In this document: one piece after another, positions 22,092 through 32,437 of the stretch | Layout of the letters: the number at the start of each line of letters is the position of its first letter | How positions within the stretch are numbered: the first letter of the stretch is position 1 | Source: Skeletonema tropicum | Lineage: Eukaryota; Bacillariophyta; Thalassiosirophyceae; Thalassiosirales; Thalassiosiraceae | Assembly: GCA_037178625.1 (NCBI GenBank) | Contig: CM074140.1 | Span: 2,046,001 to 2,110,000 of the forward strand | Direction: 5' to 3' | Length of the DNA stretch: 64,000 nt | Made by a program: the position numbers and the translations under genes | Notes under the pieces: generated by a model | Told to the model about the DNA's origin: nothing | The model's input: only the letters and a program-made list of their open reading frames with translations | Databases searched by the model: none

Positions 22092-22763
22092 CTAAAACAA
22101 CGGATGAAAGAAAATTGGAGTCTCATCTATGACACCAACCTTACTCACATATTCCTGAAACGCAAACCCAGTCACAGCCAGCATAGCAAGACGACCATGT
22201 TTAATCTCACACAATTGCATTCTCCACTGACCCTCCTCATCCGAGGGATACAACCCAAGTGGATCAAACCCATAATCACCTGGTAAATACGACTCTCCTT
22301 CGGCCTCATTGAATTGGGTCTTGTACCTTGCATTCTGCACACCACGTAAATCAATTGCTGCACTTAGACCTAAGCAAACACCCCAAAAGATTGGTGATAT
22401 ATTGTCCAATCCTCCATTCAACAAGGATGGAACACGATCATTCTCGTTGAGCATGGGAGACAGCTCTAATGACCATTGTGCGTCAATAAATTTCGTAATT
22501 GGTTGATCAAACAGTTCTGATGATGGCCATCCGACCGCAGCCAACATCGCAAGTCTCGCATGCTTGACTTCCGCCTCGCGGTAGTAGGTAAGTTGTTCGG
22601 GAGAGGAGGAGCTAAAGTTGAATGGATCGAAGCCTACATCGCCTGCGTATTGATTTTTGAGTTGTGGTGGACGTTTTAGGAAGGGAATGGCTGCGGAGTT
22701 TTTGGAGAGGGGAGCCTTGGACGTTGACACCATGGCCAATTGAGATGAGGTTGCGAGCGTCAT
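22092..22763 (-). CDS. chlorophyll a/c-binding light-harvesting protein (FCP/Lhcr-like)
   Basis: Single exon, 223 residues from the ATG at 22763 (context acaccATGa). A three-helix LHC fold is visible. The mature start AGDVGFDPFNF leads to helix 1 (YYREAEVKHARLAMLAAVGW). Helix 2 is about ISPIFWGVCLGLSAAIDL. A second GDYGFDPLGL leads to helix 3 (RMQLCEIKHGRLAMLAVTGF). The E-x-x-(x)H-x-R signatures in helices 1 and 3 bind chlorophyll and pair across the membrane. It acts in the thylakoid antenna. The AIPFL lead-in resembles the PSI-type Lhcr group. No clear signal peptide follows the chosen ATG. The frame stays open upstream to 22931 with a hydrophobic segment (MHLGFLECFLLF, ATG at 22859), so an earlier start is possible. 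Confidence 0.9.
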   Translation of the reverse strand: MTLATSSQLAMVSTSKAPLSKNSAAIPFLKRPPQLKNQYAGDVGFDPFNFSSSSPEQLTYYREAEVKHARLAMLAAVGWPSSELFDQPITKFIDAQWSLELSPMLNENDRVPSLLNGGLDNISPIFWGVCLGLSAAIDLRGVQNARYKTQFNEAEGESYLPGDYGFDPLGLYPSDEEGQWRMQLCEIKHGRLAMLAVTGFAFQEYVSKVGVIDETPIFFHPLF

Positions 22764-23229
22764 GGTGTACTTAATTCTTTTGATATTGTGCTTGTGTTTT
22801 ATGTTTTGTGTTGTGTTCTTTGAAAAGAGCAAAAAGCATTCCAAAAATCCCAAGTGCATTGCTGGCTGGTCGGATGGCTGGTTGCTGGCTTTGTTCGTGC
22901 GTAGGTCTAAATAAAGGGGGCTAAGGGGCATTCTCCCATAATATAATCAGGAGCCTACTTGATATTTTTGTCAATGAAACGGGAATTCGGGGGGAGTGGC
23001 CCGAAGTAATAAATGACTCATCGTAAAATTCCCATTTTTTGCGAGAAAACGTGACATCCGACATCACATTCATCAGCAGGAAGACGAAGAACGAAGACAA
23101 AGAAAGAACAAACCTCATGAATCATGAACATAAGTAATTTATGGCCAATCAAGGCAACGCTGCATTCGCATATTAGTAACAAAGCATCGCCCAAAGCGAA
23201 TTAGATAAGAGTCGGCAGCTGATACAAGG
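22764..23229. promoter_or_regulatory. divergent promoter region, LHC / ABC transporter
   Basis: 466 bp separate the LHC start (minus) from the ABC transporter start (plus). Both promoters must lie here. I see no defined motif that I would name. Confidence 0.4.
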
Positions 23230-26200
23230 ATGACCCAGACCTACGACGGCGAAGCTGCCGCATCAGGAGATGAAGAGTCGCGATTGTCCTCGGCATCTCC
23301 AGGAATGACATCATCCCATCCATCAACCAACTACAAGGATGACGATAATGGCTTGACCATTACCGATGTTCTCCAAACACCTCAAAACGGACCCAATATG
23401 GCAGGTCTGCGTTCACCCACTGGTAAACTTGCCGAATACGTCTTGACCGGTGGCACTACTACAACCACAACCACCGCCACCGCTACTGCTGCTCACAATC
23501 ATGACGGACAACCAATCTGCGCAGATGACTTGATCGAAAGCACACCAGAAAGCGACTTCGAAAAGGAACTGGAAGCATACGATCGTAAAGAATGGGCTAC
23601 AATGATAAACTGCTTGCGTGATTACAAACGGCATAATGGGGATGTGAATAATATCCCTGCGGGTCCACTGAGATTATGGATGGAACGGCAGTTTCGTAAT
23701 AATTTTAGTGATAATTTGTCCAGTGGACATGTGGTTGAGTTGCAAGGGTTGGGTGTGGTGTTTCCCACCAAGATGGATTCGACGGACAACAACCTTGATG
23801 ATGATGAGAGTGAAAAGAGCAAAAAGAAGAAAAACAAACAGAAGAAATCGGACATTCCACCAGCAACAGTTGCACAAGTCTTTTCATTCCTACGAACACC
23901 TCGAGACAAGATATTGTTGTTTGTAGGAATAATCGCTGCAATTTTGAATGGATTGGTCTTCCCTGCACTGGCATATCTGTTCTCCAACTCCTTCTCGGAC
24001 TTGGGTCAAGCCAATCAAGGACTTGGAAATGTACGCTCACTGGCCTTTACATTTGTAGGTGTAGGTTGCTTTGCATTTGTTGCCGCGGCGGCTCAAAACT
24101 TTTGTTTCCTATTGGTAGCGGTACATGCATCGGATAATTTCCGTAAGGACTGGTTCTCGGCATTGTTGAGGCAGGATAGTGCATTCCATGATGTGCATTC
24201 CGTGAGCGGTATGGCGACTGCGTTATCATCGGCGAGTAACAAAATCAAACGTGGTCTGGGACGTAAGATGGGGGAGGGCATCCAATTTGGTACCACCTTT
24301 ATTGGTGGGATCATTTATTCATTTTGGAGTTCATGGCGAGTAGCCTTGGTGATTTTGGGCTTGTTGCCATTTGTCAGTTTTGCAGCGTATGCATTGATGT
24401 CCCTGAATCAATCTCAGACGAGTAATGCACAAAAGGCGTATACTAGTGCGGGAGCGGTATCCTATGGGGCTGTGTCGTCGATTCGCACTGTACTGTCATT
24501 GAATGCGGTACCTGAAATGATTCGTCAGTACTCTGCTGCCACTACTGAAGCGTTTGAGAACGGTATTGGACCTCTGTTGAAGCTCGGGATTGTCAATGGC
24601 AGCATGTTGGGAAGCTTTATTCTTTTGTACGCCGTATTGACTCTCTTTGGTGCATATTTGCTGTATAGTGAAGTTGCATCAACGAATTGCGACCCAAGTG
24701 CGGCTGTCCCTGGCATGATTACCTGCACAAGCAGTGGGCCTGCCGTCTTTGGTGCCATGTTGGGGGTTGCATTCGCAGCTCAGGGTATGAGTCAATTAGC
24801 AAATAGTATTGAAGCATTCAGTAGTGCACGATCCGCTTGTGCACAAGCAATGTTGGCTATTGATAGAAAACTAGGTACCGATGCCACAACAGTCACAAAG
24901 CCATCCAGCGATGATGAAGAAGCACCCGCTGAGACATTCACACTTCCCAAATACCAAATTGACAGTTCTTCAATTCATGGCTTGAAACCTTCAGAAACGC
25001 AAGGTGAAATTGTGTTTGAAAATGTATCTTTTGCATACCCTACTCGACCAGGCACGAAGATCTTCAATGATTTCAACTTGACCATTCCTTCTGGGAAAAC
25101 AATCGCTTTGGTCGGACCAAGTGGTGGTGGTAAGAGTACCACGATTGGTCTCATTGAACGTTTCTACGATCCTACAGATGGAAGAGTGAAGCTTGACGGA
25201 GTGAACTTGAAAGATATCAACGTTACTCATCTACGCAAACAAATTGGGTATGTCGGACAGGAGCCTGCACTCTTTGCTACCACCATTGAGCAGAATATTC
25301 GTTATGGGAACCCCGATGCCAGCCGTGAAGAAATTGAAAAAGCGGCTAAAAGAGCGAATGCATATGACTTCATTATGAGTTTTCCTGAAGGCTTTGAAAC
25401 ACAGGTGGGTGATAAGGGCCTGCAACTGAGTGGTGGCCAGAAGCAAAGAATTGGTAAGTGATCACTTGGTCCTTCATTTCTACATTTATGGGATACTATT
25501 TCCTCTTACTTACATGTCGTTGTTTTCTTTAGCAATTGCAAGAGTTTTAGTTGGCAATCCGAAGTTGCTGCTTCTCGATGAAGGTAAATGATTACGTTTC
25601 TTGTCATTTCTTGGATTAGGAATGCATCGATACACTCACCACTCACGCTCATCTTTACTTTTACTCTTGTAGCCACTAGCGCATTAGATTCGGAGAGTGA
25701 ACTTGTAGTTCAAGAAGCGCTTGATAAGCTTCTTGTCACAGAGAAACGGACAACTATCATTATTGCGCATAGACTTACTACAATTCGCAATGCGGATATC
25801 ATCGTTGTCATAGCCGGAGGGAAAGTAGTTGAGATGGGAACTCATGATGAGTTGATGTGTGACGAAGTTGGGCAATATCGTGCTCTGGTAGAGAAGCAAG
25901 AGCATGGGCTGGAGAGTGGTAAAACTGATACCAACACACTTTCCAGAAATAGCAGCGAAGCAAATCTGGCGTCTCTTTCAGGTAGCAGTGGTAATTTGAA
26001 GGCATTGGAAGGGAACATTACTCAGTTGAGATTCCGTGATGTAAGATTTGCGTATCCTACACGTCCTAGAAAAGCTATTTTGGACAAGTTCAATCTCTCT
26101 GTGAGGCAAGGAGAGACAATTGCTTTGGTGGGTCCATCAGGTGGTGGTAAGAGTACCACAATCGGGCTCATAGAACGTTTCTACGATCCAGACTATGGAT

Positions 26201-28241
26201 GTATTGAGTTTGAAGGTGTCGATATTCGTGATTTAAATGTATCATGGTATAGAGATCAGATAGGCATCGTGCAGCAAGAGCCTACCTTATTTGCTGGTAC
26301 AATCGCGAAGAACATTGCGTACGGATATCCAGGTGCCACACAAAAACAAATCGAGGCTGCGGCAAGAGCAGCCAATGCTCATGATTTCATCATGTCTTTC
26401 CCTCGCGGCTACGATACTGATGTAGGTGAGAGTGGCAAAGCTCTCAGCGGTGGACAAAAGGTGAGTGCATAACCTCACTACGCTTCTTGAATCATTTTAC
26501 ATGCGCATCTATACTCATTCATTTTTCTTTCGTCTTCAAATCTGAAGCAACGCGTTGCGATTGCTCGAGCTCTTGTCAAAAATCCAAAAATATTGCTGCT
26601 TGACGAAGGTGAATGATTCTTCTCTGTGTCGTTTACTTGCTTTTCTTTAACACAGTGTAAATACTCACAGCTTTTTCCTTCTTGTAGCTACCAGTGCGTT
26701 GGATTCAGAAAGTGAGAAGGTTGTACAAGCTGCTATTGACAAGTTGATGGAATCTCATGACCGTACAACGATTGTGATTGCTCACCGGTTATCTACAGTA
26801 AGGAAAGCCGATCGTATTGCCTTCATTGCAAATGGTAAGCTTCGTGAGATTGGTGGCCATGACGATTTGATGAACAAGCCCAATGGTAGGTACCAGCGGC
26901 TTGTCGAGTCTCAAAAGAGAAGGTCATCTGTGAATGTGGCCGCAATCAAATCAGATACTCTTCAGGATCTAGAAGAAGATGACGAGGATATCGATTTTGA
27001 GAAGGAAGAAGAGGAATTAGCTTCCAAAGCGTTTAATCGAGCTGATGCCCGAAATTTTGCAAAACCAGAGATCAATTTGTACCTGTTGGGGATCATTGGG
27101 GCAATCATTGCAGGAGGAGTCTTTCCAGCATGGGGAATCGTTTTCGCTGAAATGATTGGTCTCCTTTTTTATCCTGCACTTCCCTGCCCAGCTCCAATCG
27201 TCCCACTTGGTCTCGAGGAGAACACATGTATCGAGTTGCTACTCGAAGGAAGCTGCGGTTCTTACTACGACTGTATCGCAGATGATATGCAACAGATGAG
27301 CTTTGTAATCGCAGGGTATTGGACAGTCATCATTGCCGCTTGCCTAATTGGTAACATACTAGTCTTCAAAGGATTTGGGACAGCCACGGAGAGAATTAAC
27401 AAGAGAATGAGAGACATGACCTTTGCTGCATTGATGCGCCAGGAGGTGGCCTTCTTTGACAAGCGCAGTGTTGGCAGTATTACGAGTCAACTGCAGGACG
27501 ATGTCGCATTTATCTTTGCCTTCTCTGGAGAGCCGATCCGGACACTGGTGATCAACCTCGCAAGTGTTGTTACTGGCTTGTCGATTAGTATGTACTTCAT
27601 GTGGCCATTTGCATTGCTATCCATTGGTATTATACCCTTCATGGGATTTGCTACCGCTTTGGAAATGAAGCGTTTTCTAGGAGAGGATGAAGGTGGATCA
27701 GAAGCTGTGGATGGAACTGACAGTCCTGGCGGGATTATTGTAGAGACGTTACTAAACATTCGCACCGTATCTGCTTTGACTTTGGAGGAACAGAGATGCA
27801 AGGATTACGAAGCCGCACTCGCCAAGGTCGACGGAAATGTCATGAAAGATAGTGCAGTATCTGGAGCACTTAGTGGTTTGTCCATTGCGATCCAACAATG
27901 GGTAAATGCATTGCAGGTATGTGTGTGTATGTGACTCTCTGCGTTGCTCAAACATCTTTTCATGCTCGACAGTGTCATTCTGACCATAAAAACTTGTGCT
28001 TTTCTTGTCACAGTTTTGGTGGGGCGGGTACCTGATGTTTAAATATCCAGACAAATTTGACTTCAATTCGTTCTTGATCAGTATGTTCGCACTTTTGTTC
28101 AGTTTGTTTGCTCTAGGTGCAGCTGCCCAGGGTGCAACCGATAAGAAAAAGGCTGAAGCTGCTGCCGGAAGACTTTTCTATTTGATCAACAGGGAGAGTG
28201 CCAATGATCCACTCGATACAGAAGGAAAGAAGTTGGACTGA
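23230..28241 (+). CDS. ABC transporter (ABCB/MDR-like) with order TMD-NBD-NBD-TMD and an N-terminal HA-like domain
   Basis: Six exons (23230-25453, 25533-25583, 25673-26460, 26548-26608, 26688-27916, 28014-28241) with GT-AG introns and matching phases give 1526 residues. Residues 121-178 resemble a helicase-associated (HA) domain ([19 protein letters not shown]...LRLWMERQ...LQGLGVVF). A Lys-rich stretch follows. TMD1 is about 215-545. NBD1 has Walker [10 protein letters not shown] (629-637), LSGGQ (about 733), LLLLDE and an H-loop IIIAHR. A second complete NBD follows after a short linker (Walker A about 912-920, [32 protein letters not shown]). TMD2 starts near 1169. The protein ends at [16 protein letters not shown], the linker that normally precedes NBD2. 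Canonical MDR proteins are TMD-NBD-TMD-NBD, and no other NBD lies downstream. ATP-driven export is expected; substrate unknown. Confidence 0.86.
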
Positions 28242-28472
28242 GAGGAAGGTGTATAGGGATTGATTTTTTGTAGTTAATAATATGAAGTAGAGAATATTCA
28301 AGTAAGTTTAGCCGTAACATTTTCCAAAAGAATCGAAGCATGGGAATAACTACTTCTCTTGATCGAGGTATGGAGTACTCGAGCTTGACTTTGTTGAGAT
28401 TTACTTCAGGACATCAACTTCGAACTATACAATTTGAAGTTGAGAGAGTCCCAACGCATGATGCCACTTCCC

Positions 28473-28814
28473 TCAGTTCGGGCTGGGATTGGCCTTATTA
28501 TAAAGCCAGCCACCCTCGGTACACTGCTCTGTCCATTTTTCCTCATAAGTTTTAGCGTCGGCTCCGTATAACCACTTGTCGAGGAGGGACTTTTGATCGC
28601 TCGTACGCTTAGGGCAATTGCAATCAGGCCATTCCTCATCTGCATCGTCAGGATCACAGCAACGTGCAAAAATATCTTCGTAGTCAATGTCTTTGAAAAA
28701 TAGACGGCGTTGGCCCTTATCTTCGTCGCCTAGCATTGCTTCCCTTCCTTGTGCTGGAGCTACAATCGAGGCGGCTGCTGCGAGGAGGATGGTAATTGTA
28801 GATGTAGACTTCAT
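28473..28814 (-). CDS. small secreted Cys-containing protein
   Basis: 113 residues from the ATG at 28814. A good signal peptide is present (MKSTSTITILLAAAASIVAPAQG, predicted cut after AQG). The mature part is acidic with a CC pair and three further Cys (FARCCDPDDADEEWPDCNCPKR...EQCTEGGWLY). No family is recognised. It could be a secreted or cell-wall protein. The frame is open upstream to 28916 but the signal peptide fixes the start. It overlaps no other gene and is convergent with the ABC transporter. Confidence 0.62.
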   Translation of the reverse strand: MKSTSTITILLAAAASIVAPAQGREAMLGDEDKGQRRLFFKDIDYEDIFARCCDPDDADEEWPDCNCPKRTSDQKSLLDKWLYGADAKTYEEKWTEQCTEGGWLYNKANPSPN

Positions 28815-29339
28815 TGTCGCTTGAATATATGATGAGAAGTGGTAAAAATTGGCACACGAGTGTAATTTATGAGCAAAACAGACAATGATGTGTGATGTGA
28901 GCTTGCAACAACTCACACGATGACGCAGACGTCATTCTTACCAAAGTACATTAGGCACGACTCACGAAGTCGCTTTTTTGTAGACGTGGCCAAATTGTGG
29001 CTTCATGTCTGCATAAAAGTCCAGCCACATCCATTCTTGGGTATCTTTTTTTTCTTCGAAGATATTCTACGAACTTCATTTGCGATGCTTCGAGCTAAGG
29101 ATAATGCGTCGGGAGATACCACAGAAGACCTCGCCAGGCAATCCCGTTTTCAGGGACTGGACAGTGCTCCTGCGAAAAGCATTTGTAAGTCTCAAGTTCT
29201 CGTTGACTATGTTATGTAACAGAAATTTTAAAGTACGTCTGGTGGGCCCTTAAGAGGCGACATTACCTACGCTAAGTGATAACGAACATGTGCTGCAGTA
29301 GGCTATTATTTCCCAGATCGCACCCAAAAAGTAATGATT
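28815..29339. other. intergenic between secreted protein and tRNA
   Basis: A 99-codon plus-strand frame at 28920-29219 has a hydrophobic patch but no family and is not supported. A run of five A (29325-29329, T5 on the minus strand) just beyond the tRNA 3' end is a plausible Pol III terminator. Confidence 0.4.
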
Positions 29340-29429
29340 GCATAAGACAGGGTTCGAAGTTCGAACCTGCGCGAACTAGTGTTCAATGGATCTTAAGTCC
29401 AACGCCTTAGACCACTCGGCCACTTATGC
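29340..29429 (-). tRNA. tRNA-Leu(UAA) with tandemly duplicated T-loop, probably defective
   Basis: Reading the minus strand: acceptor GCATAAG pairs fully with CTTATGC. The D-arm is GGCCGAGTGGTCTAAGGC. The anticodon arm is TTGGA-CTTAAGA-TCCAT with anticodon TAA (outermost pair mismatched). A long class-II variable arm has a GAAC/GTTC stem. The T-stem GCAGG/CCTGT is intact, but the loop is TTCGAACTTCGAAC, the normal 7-nt loop TTCGAAC repeated twice. Without the 7-nt repeat the gene would be an ordinary 83-nt tRNA-Leu. T5 follows about 10 nt downstream. A 14-nt T-loop should disrupt the D-loop/T-loop elbow and the internal B-box promoter spacing, though each copy still holds a GGTTCGA or similar core. 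It is no intron, as it lies outside the anticodon loop. Confidence 0.75.
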
Positions 29430-30159
29430 GCTTTATTTGCAGCATGTGCAACTGCAACGTTCATAAACCTTATCGGTAACTCAGATTATTATCCGTATCA
29501 AGAGAAATTTGAAAAGTATGCCCAACGAGGATCTTCATTTCATGACCATGAAAAAATGAGATCTTCAAACACACTCTATTATAACACATCATCATCATAA
29601 GTATGCATCACCCTTATTTTAAGCCCAAAGCCTGACAACATATGAAGAAGATATGTCTCTTGTCGGAGTTGCTTTCCTCGTCAGTATATACCCACAAGAA
29701 TTTGTCGCTTACTCAATTCTACGTATGTACTGGAATTACACAAGATTGTGGATGTGTGAAATGTGAATGAGAAGAAAGAATCCTCACATGCTGTCGCTAC
29801 GACTGTCTAATCTGACTCATGTGGTTCTCATTCAGCTGAGTTGTCTGCGGTACTCGGAAACCAGTCAGACTACATCAGATTTCGACTTCTCATAGGAATT
29901 CAATACAACTCTACAGGGGTTCAAACGTGTTCGCCTCGAACAAGAGGGAAACTGTGACGTTCTTTGTATGAGGTGGTCAAAATTGTTCCCAAAAAAATTC
30001 TCCCCATCATGCGTTTTGAGAAAAACGCACTACATAAGCAAACTGCGTCAGCCAGCAATTTTCATCTCATGTGCAGGGCAAATGGTATGCTGAGTAAGCA
30101 GCTGTTTCGTCGTATGACTAAGTGCTTGTGTCCCTAAGAGCGCAACAAGAGCGGCGACA
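29430..30159. other. no recognisable gene
   Basis: Unique sequence between the tRNA and the HSF gene. Nothing supported. Confidence 0.4.
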
Positions 30160-32054
30160 ATGTATGTAAGCCGCCGTAATAGCCTGCTAGTATCACCACC
30201 GTATCACGAACTCTCCAACGCTAGCCTTTGCAAAGACGACGCTGTCGAAACTGCAGATTATATAACCTCATCGTCATCATTTGCTGAACTGTCGGGATCG
30301 TCCGCTAGTACTTTTAACATTATCAACTGCCATCAAACCCCGGCCAAAATGACGCAGAGACAGAGTAGCCAGCAGCAGGAAGCCCCAGCGGTCGCACCTT
30401 TTCCGAACCTACCGACGCAAGTATCGTCGGCCTCCTCGCTCACTTCAAATGCATCGTCCAATGCATCCTCTTCGCAATCTGCCGTGGTGCAGCATCCTCC
30501 AGCTACAACATCTGCTGCACCAGTGCCCGCCAATAACTCGTCTACTACTACCATGCTAAACATTCCTGCTATATCCACCTCATCCATAGGACTGCTCTCC
30601 GAACACTTACGGCAGCTCCATCATCAGCAATAATTCTACCTACTACCACCACTACTACTACCAGTAATCCAAACTACAATGCTACAGCGGCAGCATTAGC
30701 CTCAGCCTCCATAGTATCCGGCACAGTCCCCGAATTCCTCTACCAACTCACCAAAATGCTCACCGATCCCAATAATGAAATCATCGAATGGTCAACCTAT
30801 TCCGGTAATGGACGGATTGAAGTCCACAACCCTTCGAGGTTAGAGAGTGAGGTACTAAGTCGATACTTTCGTCATTCGAAATATTCCTCATTTCAACGTC
30901 AATTGAATTACTTTGGATTTCGCAAGATTGCCGGGAAGGGGAAGATGAGTCCCTGCTCCTATGTCAATGATGCTGCCACGTTGGATATACGGAGTTTACT
31001 GCTGATGAAACGGAAGGGTAGTGAGAAGGAAAAGAATGGAAACAAACAAGCTGCTGCCAATAACAATGCTAGTGCTGCTGCCGATGCAAGCAATGCTGTC
31101 GTTGGAGGCACGAACAACACTGCAGCATCACTGGGAGTTCACGCGGGTATGAAACGGACAAACCCAGGGAATGACATTCAACCTGCCACAGTCCAACCAA
31201 TGTTTCATAATGCTCATCGGAATATATCATTTGATACCATGGCGGCTACTGTGGCCAAGAACATTGCCGAAGTTCGGACACAGCAACAAATACAACAGGT
31301 TGAGAGGAGTAATGAAGAATTCAATGAGATTAAACGTACCAAGCTGGAATCTTCGACATCATCCTCCTCTGCTGCTTCGAATGGACGGGGGTACACTGTT
31401 GCTCAGGGGAAGGGCATACGGCATCAGTTGAATGGATATCTTCGACCATCGTCGAGTGGGAGTATCAACAATGCTACCCATGTGTCAACCTCCTCTTCGT
31501 CAGGCACAACTTCCGTAGGTACAGACTCATCAAGACAGAATCAGTCATGGTCAATCCCTGGTACTACTGCAGCTGCTCCCACCTCCTCCTCTTCTACTGC
31601 GCCACTCCAGTTCCTTGACCCGAATGAGTTGGGAATGAGTGTCACAAGTGCAGCATATTTGAACCAACTGAAGAACAACTATGCGGCAGTTGCTACTACC
31701 ACTGCTGCAGGTTCTACGGAACGTGCGGTCGATGCTACCGCCACTATTTCGGGCAACACCTCTTCCTCTTCAGCTGTTTCCAATAATCAAGGTGCTGCTG
31801 CGAATCAGCAACTACTATCAAGTCTACCAGAGAACAGTGGGAACAATGACAACACTTCTCCTGTGTCAAGAGTCTCTTCACAGGCATCATTCTTGGGTAT
31901 GCTGCGTAGAGATGACTCACTGATAAATTTGGCCATGTTGCCCACCTTGGATACTACTGGCGCCGTTCCCGCTACTGCTAATAGCAACAATGCGACTACT
32001 TCCAACTTGGATAGTGAGGCATTTGGATTTATAGATTACAATCCGTCTTCATAG
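30160..32054 (+). CDS. heat-shock-factor (HSF-type) transcription factor
   Basis: The HSF DNA-binding domain is clear: VPEFLYQLTKMLTDP...IIEWS...GRIEVHNPSRLESEVLSRYFRHSKYSSFQRQLNYFGFRKI, with the recognition-helix motif F-x-S-F-x-R-Q-L-N-Y-F-G-F. It is followed by a long Asn/Ser/Thr/Ala-rich tail to 32054 with no obvious HR-A/B coiled coil. The domain frame is open only from 30537 and has no ATG before the domain. The upstream part (30160-30633, Ser/Gln/Ala-rich; a better-placed ATG at 30349) is in another frame. A spliced junction or a frameshift between 30537 and 30633 is therefore needed; I could not find a convincing intron. HSF genes are a large family in diatoms. Nuclear, DNA binding; targets unknown. 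Confidence 0.76.
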
Positions 32055-32437
32055 CCGAAAAATGAAAACGTCGGTGTGTAAGTATGCAAGTAAGACGGTG
32101 ATCTGATAACAGCTAATCACTTCTAGAGAAAAAGAAAAAAGCGCGGTGTGGAAAAAGAACACTTGCAGCTTTCATCAACAGGACGGCAATGAAAAAAGAC
32201 TTCTTTGTACATAATATACTATTGAGTCGTCTGAGTGTTGGTGTTGAAATATATTACTAACTAAATATAGTCTAAATTTTTATGCATAAGAGAAGTGAGT
32301 GTGTGTACTCTAGCTGCCGGACTCAGCAAATGGAAAGGATTGCCACGATTGAATGCATACTAAGGCTCCAAACCTTCACCGTTTTCTTCACTGGTATACG
32401 AGGTACACCTTCGAGCCCGAGACTTTAACTTTTCGTA
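32055..32437. other. 3' flanks of two convergent genes
   Basis: AT-rich, no gene seen. Confidence 0.4.

Noticed and set aside
25454..26687. Programmed frameshifts in the ABC gene
   Set aside because: All frame changes coincide with good GT-AG introns whose phases restore the conserved NBD motifs.
29340..29429. tRNA intron as explanation of the extra 7 nt
   Set aside because: The extra bases are a perfect copy of the T-loop and lie outside the anticodon loop where nuclear tRNA introns occur.
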